Origin: Epiperipatus broadwayi
Taxonomy: Eukaryota > Onychophora > Udeonychophora > Euonychophora > Peripatidae
Length of the DNA: 64,000 bases
Assembly (NCBI GenBank): GCA_028023455.1
Contig: JAQFVV010000027.1
Coordinates: 6,135,845 to 6,199,844, forward strand
Direction of reading: 5' to 3'
The notes beneath the pieces were generated by a model. That model had not been told where the DNA came from and searched no databases. It saw only the letters and a program-made list of their open reading frames with translations. Position 1 is the stretch's first letter. Every line of letters starts with the position of its first letter. Below are positions 49,367-58,580 of the stretch, in pieces. The position numbers and the translations under genes were made by a program.

Positions 49367-50093
49367 TACTATTGTTTTTAATAATACACTGCTGAGTTGC
49401 AGTGAAACTTTTATATAATAATTTGTAGGCTTTTTTTATATTATAATTTCATCAGACTAAGTGCTTTCAGAGCCCTTGTTGCTTCATAATCAACCGTGGC
49501 CTGCAAAGATCTGTGCTTGGCTTTTAACAAGCTTATATTCTGCCCATTTTGAATAAAAATCAATTGCAACTAGGAAGAAATAAACATTCATTAGACTGCA
49601 TGGTCTCGATATAAGAGTTGCCATAATAATGTTGCCTTTTCTCATAAATCAAAAGTCTTTGAATGTAAATCAGCAGTAGACTGGCACTCAATACTTTTAA
49701 CCGTTTGTTTAATGTTCTAATTCAAATTAGGCCACCAAACATGAACAAACTAAGACTTTCAATCATACTACACCTGGATATCCTTGGTATAGCAAACTCA
49801 GTTACTTCCTAGTGATCTTCTGATGGTATGAGCACTCAATCCATCCTTAAAATACAGTCACTACCCATAGAGAGGTTTTCATGAGCATTCCAGATAGATC
49901 TTGCAACGTAATTTGGTCGAATTTTAGGCTATTCAAATTGAATCCAATTTTTCAAGCTTTTATATTCAGGATCATTATTTGTCCACTTTTCAATCTTGGA
50001 GCAATTTACAGTTTTTTGTTTCCAAGTATCAGTGTAATTTATTTCTTTACATTTTTTTTTAAAAATTCACAAGCATTCAGCAAACGTGATAAA

Positions 50094-50195
50094 GCATTAA
50101 AGTGAGCAATTTTTTTTTTTTTTGGGCTTGTAAATTAATATACAGCATTAAAGTGAGCAATTTTTTTTTTTTGGGCTTGTAAATTAATATACATA
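50094..50195. repeat. Two-copy tandem duplication, 51-bp unit with poly-T
   Basis: GCATTAAAGTGAGCAA, a T run, and GGGCTTGTAAATTAATATAC occur twice, starting at 50094 and 50145. Confidence 0.85.
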
Positions 50196-50366
50196 ATCAT
50201 ATACTGCTAACAAATTAATCCAACAAATCAAACGTTGGTTGGCATGTTTGAGAGTTTTATCATGTCCAAAAATTCCCAGTAATGGATGCTGATCCATATA
50301 AATAAAGAATTTACATCCATACATGTATTGATGATACTTTTTAATAGCAAATATTATAACCAACAC
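50184..50366 (-). pseudogene. Gypsy RNase H fragment
   Basis: Contains AIKKYHQYMYGCKFFIYMDQ, HPLLGIFG and LLAVYDYVY, matching the FGVKKFHQYLYGR.F...TDH.PLLGIFG....W.LLLSAYDY pattern of Gypsy RNase H; the TDH motif is changed to MDQ. Confidence 0.82.
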
Positions 50367-50414
50367 TTCTTTGTCAAGTTCTTTTTTTTTTCAGCAGCTG
50401 AATCCAAAGCACAA

Positions 50415-50615
50415 TCACTTCCTGGCTCTGTTATAATGTACAAGAAGCTTCTTAGATGTTAATAAATTTTTTGCTTTCTGGAAAGCCAAATCATGCTCTT
50501 TAGTCCATTTCCAGTACTTTCCTTTATGCAGTAGCTCATATAATGGTGTAAGGATGTATAACTTTCCTTTCAGGAAACTCTCAAAAAAGTTAAGCAATCC
50601 TAGAAAAGCTTGCAA
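50415..50615 (-). pseudogene. Gypsy reverse transcriptase, thumb/connection fragment
   Basis: Contains QAFLGLLNFFESFLKG and ILTPLYELLHKGKYWKWTKE then AFQKAKNLLTS..LLVHY, matching the FLGLxNYYRKF...PLYELLKK...W.W...QEAF..AK.LL.S..vLVHYD pattern at the RT-RNase H junction. The polymerase active site lies upstream and is not preserved in an open frame. Confidence 0.82.
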
Positions 50616-50868
50616 ATGTTCCTAGGCTTTGGAGCGTTTTTAACAGCTCTTTTTTCCGGGTAATAGTATTTTCCTTTTTGGTTTGTAACATGGCCCAAAA
50701 ATTTAATTTCACTTGTAGCCCATATACATTTTGAAAGGATTAATTCTAGTTCCAACTTTGACATTCTCATCATCTATTCACTTTTTGTTTGAGCAGTTAT
50801 TAAATAGAAAATAACTTCTTTCATTTGTCTGAGGGTAAGTGATGATAGTATATTAGGTGTGATAATAT

Positions 50869-51130
50869 GTTGACTATTTTCATCATCTATCAGTAAATGT
50901 TGAATGTATAGAAAATTTTAACTTTATTTAAACTTTTCAAATACTAATAACTTGTTAGTAATAACATACAAATAGACAATACAGGTTAGTAAGTCGTATT
51001 ATTTTCTCTTCTTCAGGTGTTGCTGGCCTGACCAGTGATAATATTCACTTAGGAATTGAACTTGCACCTTTAGATTCTCAAATATCGAATTTAAGGCAAA
51101 TGCTCTAACCAACTGAGCCTTTGGCATGAT
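50869..51130 (-). mobile_element. tRNA-headed SINE, copy S1
   Basis: Minus strand: A-box-like GGCTCAGTTGGTTAGAGC at about 51101-51119, a weak B box near 51055, then GGCCAGCAACACCTGAAGAA and a tail ending in an AAATAAAGTT-type region. Relative to copy S3 the ribozyme-like CTCTCGAAACGTC segment is missing (a short deletion), leaving CTGAAGAAGAG. Confidence 0.72.
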
Positions 51131-51149
51131 AGCTGAGTTTTTCATACTT

Positions 51150-51720
51150 TTTATATCTTATTGAAAGATTTTTCTATTTCAGAAAAGAACTTGTTTTGAG
51201 AAATCAAAGCAATATCATCAGAATAAATTAGGGTTCTATATTCTGTGTCTGAATGATTACTTACGAATATATTAATAGGTGATAGAACAACCCTATGGAA
51301 AACCATTCTATAAAATTCTGTAGCTTTTACGATTATCATTTTGTATCACTTGGAATTTTTTTATTGGAAGATGTTTTGTCAAGTAAATTAATGATTTTCC
51401 ATCATTTAAGAATTTTAGAAACTTTAATTTTAGTAAAAACACACCAGTTTTTAATTTCTTTTGAAAACCTTTTTCACCATGAGTTGTTAAAATTTAAATT
51501 TGTTCACAATAGCTTCTTCCTGGCCTAAATCCAGCTTTTTCTTCAGCAAGCTGGCCCTCAACTATCTGAAAAATTCTTACTAATATATTTCTTTCAAAAA
51601 GTTTGTAGGGAACACATAATAATATTGGGCAATAATTTTCATTTCTGGGGTTTTTGGTCTCAAGACCGCTATAGTTTTGAGTTTGTCAAATTTTTTAAAA
51701 TAATTTTTGTATGAATAATG
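51150..51720 (-). pseudogene. LINE reverse transcriptase remnant (Jockey/CR1-like)
   Basis: In different minus-strand frames, upstream to downstream: YKLFERNILVRIFQIVEG and EEKAGFRPGR near 51500-51610, matching the NYRPISLL...YKLFERIL..R...VE..L..EQAGFR.GRS segment of Jockey-type RTs; then LSPINIFVSN and LIYSDDIALISQ (51151-51339), where YSDD takes the place of the catalytic YADD. Frameshifts and stops show it is dead. Clade is tentative. Confidence 0.68.
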
Positions 51721-52333
51721 TTATTGAATAGTTTTGCCGACAATACTTTGGCTTTAGTTTCTAACTTTGTAGAAACTCTTGAAGTATGCTATTTGTTGCT
51801 GGGAGCTTTCCTGATTTAAGACAAAGTATAGTTCACTAATATCAGATTAATATTAGAAGAATATTGCATTGGTTGTCTTATATCTGCAATTTTGGAGACA
51901 GGTTCTCATTTCTTGGAGATTTAAATTTTGGAGACAGGTTCTCATTTCCTGGAGATTTAAATTCATCAGTCAAGCCTGAATGAAAAGTAGAACGTGCTAA
52001 AAATCCCATGGTTATTTGGCCTAGGCTGTCATTCAATGATGAGATCTTTTATTTAATTAATTATTACCATAGATCATTATTCAGTGAACAAAGATTCACA
52101 AATTGAAAAAAGAACTATCTAATAGTGTTATATATACATTTTGGTTTTAAAAAATGTATACGTTTAAAATGTTAAAATAATTTTAATCTGTCAAATCAAA
52201 AAAATTCCTCAGGGAATTAAAGTTACAAATTTTATCTGTAATAAATAATTTACTTTGCCAAAATTCATAACAGCAATTATATTGTACTTTAAACGCTTGT
52301 TGGTGAAATTAGAAAAATTGTAGTTAAATATCA

Positions 52334-52375
52334 GGCTTAGCGCTTTCAAGGTCTTTTAACCTCATATTCATAGCC
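52334..52375 (-). ncRNA. Penelope tail fragment with hammerhead-like motif
   Basis: Minus strand: GGCT, ATGAATAT, GAGG-loop-CCTT, GAA, AGCGCT, A, AGCC. It is closely similar to the tail at 14850-14888. The outer pair GGCT/AGCC replaces GGCC/GGCC there, a compensatory change that keeps stem I. No Penelope coding sequence adjoins it. Confidence 0.55.
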
Positions 52376-52399
52376 GAAGAATTAGAAACGTAGTATTGT

Positions 52400-54119
52400 T
52401 GACGTTTGCTAATATATGCAAATTTTATCTGATAAAGAACAAACTAATTACATTGTAATTGCATTTTTTCTAATTAAAGAAATATTTGGAATTTAGAAAA
52501 TTTACTAATTAAATATATACTTTGGAGAACAATAGCTGTTCATACTATAAATCCACCCAAAATCTAAATTAGTCAATCAGACGTAAGTTAAAGAGCCAAG
52601 AAAAAGACAACAGAATTCTTCCAGCAGAAGAGCTAAATCAGCCTAATGGGAATACAAGAGCCAAGGAAGGAGGCAATAGAATACTTCCAACAGAAGAATC
52701 AAAATCCCAGTGCAGTGCTCCACTGAAGGTCCAAAAGGGAATATCGGAGGTTTAAAAGGTTGTAAGAACTTTTATTTTTTTGATTACTGGAGTAACCTCT
52801 TAGCCACTCACACTTAGCAATTTAATATACAACAATTGGCACAAGTATTGTCAGATTGGATTAAAAGTGGGGAAAAAAAAGACAAGTGTTGTTTATTTAC
52901 TATAAAGGCACAAATATTGGAAACATAAGTGGAGTGGAATTCATTATAAATAATTATCATGATTTTAGAGCTCATGAGTTTTCATGAAGTTTGAGCAACT
53001 GAAGTAATATAATTGGCCATGATAATGAATCTCAAGCTCCAAAGTCATTATTAAATACGCAGGGCGAAAATAATATTTGAGTTGATCAAAATACATGAAA
53101 TTGGAAAAGATTTATAGTAATATTAAAGGAAGCTTATTGTTATTTGTTGCCAAGATACAATTTTAGATATAGAGGAGAGAATGCAAAAATGGATTAAAGA
53201 TTTGAACAGAAGATTGCTTTATATGAAAATAGAAAAGTATTTAATATTTACTTTTGAATTATAAGATGCCGAGATAGGATGAGGATAAATTGCATGGAGA
53301 GAAAAACTTATAGGTAAAGGAAATGGAAGAGATAAAAATTTTATGTCTTTATAAACAAAAATAGGAGATATGAGGACAAGATAATGGAATTAATGAAATA
53401 TCTTTTATTAAAATGTGATGGGAGAAAAAAAAGTAATGAATCAGGACTGGACAAATGGTTTAGTAATGAGAAATAAGAAGTAGATAAACTTATGGCAATA
53501 TTTAAATACTAGTACTCCTATGCAATATTTTTAATTGTTGTAGATTTACAAATAGCTAAGTTTGTTTACTCAGCTTTAAAAAATGTATTGTTCAACTAGA
53601 GGAAAAAATGGTTTTAAACGTAATTTAGAATTGGAATCAATAAAGTTTGTTTTATTCAGATTTTAAAAATTTAATAAAAAAAGTTTGAATCAATAACTCT
53701 AACCATATCTATAAAAGCATTTGCATGAACTTAAATTGAGTGCTGACTTATCATTACACTAAGTAAACAACATTAGCATCTATTTCCAGATTAGTAAGCA
53801 GTGCCATTTTTTTACTAATTAAATAGTTCTGAATTAATGCATTATACAAAAATGTTTTTATCCATTTCAAATGATCTTGTTGGATTATTTATTACACAAA
53901 TAAGAAAGTAATAACCACTAATATAAGTCAAAGCATGCTACTGTTTTAATTTCTTCAGCGAGCATCTGTTTAGAATTGATATTTCAGAGCATCTTGACGT
54001 TGGTGAAATATTACTAACAGAATATACATTTCAGCACCCAGAAAATGCCATTTATATATCACTTCATATTTTAGTACAGTATACATTTAAAATTAGATTG
54101 TTGTAAATTTTTAATTTAT
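52400..54119. other. COQ10 intron sequence, nothing firmly recognised
   Basis: Contains a purine-rich stretch at 52600-52760 with a repeated ...AGAGCCAAG.AA....CAACAGAA segment and another at 53150-53470, possibly decayed LINE sequence on the plus strand. No domain could be read. Confidence 0.3.
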
Positions 54120-54187
54120 ATGTTTTATGCTTGTTACGTCTATTTAAAAACATGTTATATTTATAAATATTTTTTTTATTTTTATAG

Positions 54188-54361
54188 ATGTAGGTGTCTT
54201 CACAGTTTAAAATTTAATCACCAGCATCAAGACGAATTATTAGAGGCATCATTAAAAGTTTTAGCTGTGTCTCAAATTCGTACTTTCTTTAAATTTCCTA
54301 ATCCCTTAAGTTTTAGCAAGGCGCATAAAAAGAGAGAATATTCAGAGCGGAGAATTTTAGG
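54188..54361 (+). CDS. COQ10: COQ10 exon 2 (coenzyme Q-binding protein COQ10, start of mature protein)
   Basis: COQ10 is a mitochondrial inner-membrane-associated START/polyketide-cyclase-fold protein that binds coenzyme Q and is needed for its efficient use in respiration. The exon follows a T-rich tract ending in TATAG and ends at a GTAATT donor (GT at 54362). It encodes 57 full codons; the C-terminal part reads QIRTFFKFPNPL, then KKREYSERRIL and a split Gly. Vertebrate COQ10A/B carry the same RTFF...PL...K(R)EYSERRI(I/L)G block immediately before the START domain (GYSMQEMYDVV). The N-terminal half is weakly conserved transit-peptide sequence. Start and end phases are both 2. The next exon, encoding the YSM..MY..V region, was not found up to 64000, so intron 2 exceeds 9.6 kb or the gene continues beyond the window. 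Confidence 0.9.
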
Positions 54362-54825
54362 GTAATTTATATATTTTCTTTTTTAAAAAAAAAACAACTG
54401 TGAATGTTTATATAATCGATTATTTCCAAAATGTGACATATGTGAAGAATTTCGACAAGTTAGTTGATTGGAATGCCTTACACAGTCGATTTATAAATAA
54501 TAAAATAAGAAAACCAACTTAGTTATAATCACAATCGTTTAAAACTTTGGTGTTTTTCATATGGAAGCTCTTATATGTATATTAATATAATTACTTCTCA
54601 ACTAAAAATAATAAAAAAACATATATATCTTTTAACATTAAAAATATATATATATATATTTTAATTATTTGTCCAATTATTACTATTTAGCTTTTGGGGA
54701 TTTTTATTATTATTAAACATTAACCACTAACAATATCATAAAGAAACTTCGATTCCAAATCAAAAGCTAGAATATCCTTCAATTCTGTTACTGTATTCAT
54801 ACATTTAACAATCATTAACTATGTG

Positions 54826-55118
54826 GTTTATAGTTGTATTTTTATAATGGACTATTTCCACCATCTAATATGAGTATTGAATGTCTTTAGAAAAATTTAA
54901 CTTTTATTTAAATATTCCAAATACATTCAACCGATAGTAATAACACGTCAAACAGGTTAGTATATGCACGACATTTTGGAGGTATTATTCTCCCCTCTTC
55001 TGCAGTAGTTGCTGGCCTACCAGTGACAGTACTAGCATGAGATTTGAACCTGGACCCTTAGATTCTTGAATATTAAATTTTAAGGTAACACTCTAACCAA
55101 CTGAGCCAACCTGCCAAA
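54826..55118 (-). mobile_element. tRNA-headed SINE, copy S2
   Basis: Minus strand: A box GGCTCAGTTGGTTAGAGT (about 55090-55108), B box GGTTCAAATC (55041-55050), GGCCAGCAAC, a mutated ribozyme-like block (CTGCAGAAGAGG...CCAAAATGTCGTGC) and a tail containing GTATTTGGAATATTTAAATA. It is in inverted orientation to S3, 120 bp away. Confidence 0.82.
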
Positions 55119-55238
55119 GGCAACAGTCAGCAGAAATTTCATTTACTTATCTACAAGGTTCCTCCTGATTTCTCCACTTTTTCCTAAGAGCCAAATTGAT
55201 TAGTGATTTTCATCCAGTATATATAGTTATATTAGATT

Positions 55239-55560
55239 GACTTATGGCTCAGTTGGTTAGAGCTTTACCTTAAAATTCAATACTGAAGAATCTAAGGATT
55301 CAGGTTCGAATCCCATACTAGTACTGTCACTAGTCAGGCCAGCAACACCTGAAGAAGAGGGGACAACAATATCTCTCGAAACGTCATGCACATACTAACC
55401 TGTTTGAAGTGCGACTACTAACAGTTGAATGTATTTGGAATATTTAAATAAAGTTAATTTTTTCTAAAGACATTCAGTACTTATATTAGATGATGGAAAT
55501 AGTCCAGTATAAAAATACAACTAAAACACCATCATCACAAATCTTCAGGAAAACACTATG
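55239..55560 (+). mobile_element. tRNA-headed SINE, copy S3
   Basis: A tRNA-like head has A box TGGCTCAGTTGG (55245-55256) and B box GGTTCGAATCC (55303-55313), matching RNA polymerase III internal promoters. It is followed by GGCCAGCAACACCTGAAGAA, a hammerhead-like block (55349-55385), CATACTAACCTGTTTGAAG, and an AT-rich tail with GTATTTGGAATATTTAAATA. The head lacks a complete tRNA cloverleaf, so it is a SINE and not a tRNA gene. Total about 320 bp. Confidence 0.85.
55341..55390 (+). ncRNA. Hammerhead-like core inside SINE S3
   Basis: CTGAAGA (55349-55355) fits the CUGANGA box. GAGGG (55357-55361) pairs with CTCTC (55373-55377) as stem II with one G-U pair, followed by GAAA (55378-55381) and CGTC (55382-55385). 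ACGT is self-complementary, as in small hammerheads that cleave as dimers with GTC as cleavage triplet. One extra A separates CTGAAGA from stem II, and stem I is short (CAC with the bases after GTC). Confidence 0.5.
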
Positions 55561-56166
55561 TGGTTTATAGTTTGGGTTTTCTGACATCTATATAGATAAT
55601 AGGCATTAATTACATGAGCACAATGATCATGGCTTGTCATGAATATGTTGATGAAACTCCAATAACGTCTAGAAAGATCAAATCTAACCGTTCAAATTTT
55701 GGAAAAAAGATAATTTGTTTGGTACCCATACAAAAACTTTATTTCTTATGCCATAATTCTTCAACTGTAGATTTTTGGTAGTGTAGCCAAAAAAATAATT
55801 ACTGCCTAAGGATCTAAGCTTTCTTACATAACCATGAAGGCACTGAAATAAATAATCGATTTTAGTTTTAAGTATTAAAAAATTGCTGCCTTTAATAGAA
55901 TTTTGTCTTTTAAATAGCTAAATGTGTTGTAAAATTTTAAGCATTAATTGTAAAACAGGTTTCTTTCATAATTTATTTCTTAATATTTTTCTTAGTGGTA
56001 ATCTAAAGCATGGCCTGATTATTAAATAAGATAAAATGATAAATAACTTTTATTAATGGCAAAGTTACAAATAAAATGATAACTTTAATTATTTATTTAT
56101 TATAAACTTCAATACTTTCTCTTCCTCTTTCCTTCTTTATTTTTGCTTTTTTTTATATGACATATA

Positions 56167-56288
56167 ATTTATTTATTCTTTACAGTTTGAAATATGAAAT
56201 ATGGTTGTATTGAAGTAATGTTTAAATTTTGTAGATCTGACGAAGACTGCTAGGAACAGTCGAAACTGTAAAGAATAAATAAATATGT
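56167..56288 (+). other. Penelope-tail-like hairpin with hammerhead-like core
   Basis: CTGACGA (56237-56243), stem GACTG (56245-56249) / CAGTC (56257-56261), then GAAA (56262-56265). The following 22 bases (56263-56284) are a perfect inverse of 56167-56188, forming a hairpin with a 74-nt loop that contains the core. It is similar in plan to the tails in this window that adjoin Penelope coding sequence, but no coding sequence adjoins it. Confidence 0.45.
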
Positions 56289-57459
56289 CTTGCTTTAAAG
56301 TTTAAGAAGAGTGAAATGTTATTATATATTTATTTATTACTTACCATATAATTAGTTGCTTATGGTACTCTCATCACATTTGAGAACGCCAACAAACCAT
56401 CACATGATTCTTGCCTACTCCTTACTTTTAAATAGCAAATCCATTTCTCCTCCAATTCTGCCAGCCTGTACAAACATGAGAGCTCAATTTCTAAAAGGCT
56501 GTCTTATTCATAACCCTAAATTTGTTTCTGATACTTGGTTTTCATTTATGAATTTTGGATCTAATGAATCTTATCTCCAGGAGTCATCATTTCCTATGTT
56601 TTCTTTACTATTATGTGACAAGCCTGAAATTCAAAAATACTTCAAGGTTTTGAATCTAGGCCAGTTTGCTTGCATAGTTATATGGATCTCACTCAGTCGT
56701 TATCTATTTATTTTGGTGGTCCCAGTTTTTTAATAATTGTGGGCGTCTCAGTTCTTTAACCAGGATTGCTATAAAACCAATGAACATTACATGTTACCAG
56801 CTTTTCAGTAATGAATCTATCTTCTACGCCAGTTCTGACACTTTGTGTAAGTTTGAGTAACCAGTACATGCCAAATGGATATTCCCAGACTAGTTTAGGG
56901 TTATGGCCTTTATCAGTGAGGGGTTGTGAATCTGAATTTAGTGCTTATGAAATTTTGGAATATAATGCACCTTTTCTTCAGCAGTCATCTTTTGCGTCTT
57001 TATTATTATCAAAGCTATCAGTGTGAAATTCAAAAATGTCTTAATGTTTTGAATCTAAATCAATTTGCTTGCATAATTATATAGATCAGATACCAATTCA
57101 GTATCTATATATTTTGGTGACCTCTCTCTTGGCCAAGATTGTCATAAAACTAACAAAACACCTCATGATCACAATTTACGTAACATTTTTAAGTAGCAAA
57201 TCTGTTTCTTCTACTCAAGATCTGTCACTTAGTACAAGTACGAGTAATCAAAAGATGGTAGTACTTAAAAAAAAATACTTATTTAATGTGATCATATTCA
57301 AATATTCCCAGACTAGTTACTAGTTTGATTTTCATCAATGAGGAGAATTTGGATCTGGGAGCAGTGCACTTGGATGTTGTGAATCTAATGCACCTTTTCT
57401 CCTACAGATATATTTTAGTTGTTTGTTTACTATTGAGGTAAAATAGTATGTGATGTGAT

Positions 57460-58085
57460 GTGATGTATTTGGCTTCTCCTTAAACGAAGTCAAGAATATC
57501 TCAGCAATTATGCCCAGATAAACCTGTTAGCCATTTTATTCTCCATTCCCCACTTTTAAGTCTTCCCATATTCTGCCCCATCCCATTTCCACAACATAAA
57601 CTTTGTCAACTCTATGACCTTTATATCTAAATCCCCCTTATCTCTTCACAAACCCAACATAAAAACTAATAACTCACTTCTGTATAGTCACTTTGTTCAT
57701 GTCTATCCTCCCATAACTTCATTATCTGTACCCTTTCTGCTTTCAAGCATTTACATTCAATCAACAGGTGCCTAATATTTTCTATACCTTCCTTACACAA
57801 TCTGCACACTAAATTATCCATGGTTTTCTATTTACATGTATATTCTCTTGTTGCTAAAGATCCCGTTTGAGCCTTAAATAATAAACTACTTTCCTTACTA
57901 TTATCATAAATTAACTCGCATCCAATATTCCGTTTACTTCTATATATATTTAAACTCTTCTTACCCTCCATACTAGTTCTCCATCTCTCCAACTCCCTAT
58001 TTTTTATTAATGCTTCTATTCTTTTATCCCATTCCTTACCACTATAACACTCAACAATCCTCTTAACACAATCATCCCACCTTAG
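57460..58085 (-). pseudogene. LINE C-terminal fragment (first duplication unit)
   Basis: Minus-strand reading gives VKRIVECYSGKEWDKRIEAL, ELERWRTSMEGKKSL and, after a stop, NLVCRLCKEGIENIRHLLIE followed by CKCLKAERVQIM. CxxC..(G)..E...H.L..C at the end of an RT polypeptide is the usual C-terminal zinc-knuckle-like motif of many non-LTR retrotransposons. Its 3' end has short tail repeats (ACATCACATCACATCACATA on the minus strand, about 57447-57466). Stops and a frameshift show it is inactive. The clade was not determined. Confidence 0.68.
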
Positions 58086-58094
58086 TTTAGTGTT

Positions 58095-58300
58095 CAGACA
58101 GTAGTGCTACCTAGTGCAAGCCATAGTAATCAATGGATATTAGAAGATTTGTGCATAAAATCCCTTTTTAATGCCTACTCATTCAATATTCCCAGGCTAG
58201 TTTTTAGTTTGTGGCTTTCATCACTGATGAGCTCTAAATCGGAGAGCAGTGCACCTAAATTTTAGGATCTAATGCAATCCTCCAACAGCCATTTTTTTAT
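58095..58300. mobile_element. Foldback MITE-derived segment (duplicated at 60313-60519)
   Basis: CAGTAGTGCTACCTAGTGCA then AGCCATAGTAATCAATGGAT, GTGCATAAAATCCCTTTTTA and GGCTTTCATCACTGATGAGC correspond to the left half and centre of the family at 48117-48560. Confidence 0.6.
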
Positions 58301-58580
58301 CTATTTAGTTAAGTATAAAGCTATGAGCCTAAGATAAAACCAATAATGTTTTCAATTCAAGCTAATTTTCTTGTATAGTCATACAGATCTGAACCCAGTT
58401 CAGCATCTACACATTTTGGTATCTTTGGGTTTTTTTAATAACCAGTCAACATTATCCTATGGGCACTACTAACTAGAGAGTTAGTTTCTGTTTTGACTAC
58501 TTGTGTAAGCATAGGAAATGGTGTTCATGTAATGTTTTAGTGGTTTTATACCAATCCTGCCCATAGGATTTTGGTGACTG

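Larger units (their letters stand above)
48600..50800 (-). mobile_element. Ty3/Gypsy LTR retrotransposon remnant (pol, no LTRs seen)
   Basis: Minus-strand order is RT thumb, RNase H, then integrase, the Ty3/Gypsy gene order. All parts are interrupted by stops. No LTR pair, primer-binding site or gag was found; the 5' part is absent and a SINE and LINE remnant begin at 50.87 kb. A 51-bp tandem duplication with a poly-T tract lies inside at 50094-50195. Confidence 0.8.
45222..54187 (+). other. COQ10: COQ10 intron 1 (9.0 kb)
   Basis: The intron runs from the GTAAGT donor at 45222 to the TATAG acceptor at 54187, phase 2. It holds an unidentified antisense ORF, foldback MITEs, a Gypsy pol remnant, a SINE, a LINE remnant and a Penelope tail fragment. 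Confidence 0.75.
56363..58580. repeat. 2,218-bp tandem duplication, first unit
   Basis: The unit from TGGTACTCTCATCAC to TTGGTGACTG is repeated immediately at 58581. About a dozen single-base differences and one T-run indel were noticed across 2.2 kb, so the copies are roughly 99% identical. The mirrored 125- and 84-codon ORFs in both units are not recognisable proteins. The content is degenerate foldback-MITE-family sequence plus a LINE 3' fragment. Confidence 0.93.

Noticed and set aside
55245-55320. tRNA gene
   Set aside because: A and B boxes are present, but the arms do not form a complete cloverleaf with a clear anticodon loop, and the same unit recurs as a SINE in three copies.
56363-57323. 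125-, 71- and 84-codon ORFs in the tandem duplication as genes
   Set aside because: They are low-complexity translations of MITE-derived DNA, present identically in both units because of the duplication, with no recognisable domain.
58222-58250. CTGATGA followed by a GCTCT...GAGAGC stem as a hammerhead core
   Set aside because: No GAAA follows the stem, and the segment belongs to the foldback MITE family, whose other copies vary at these positions.
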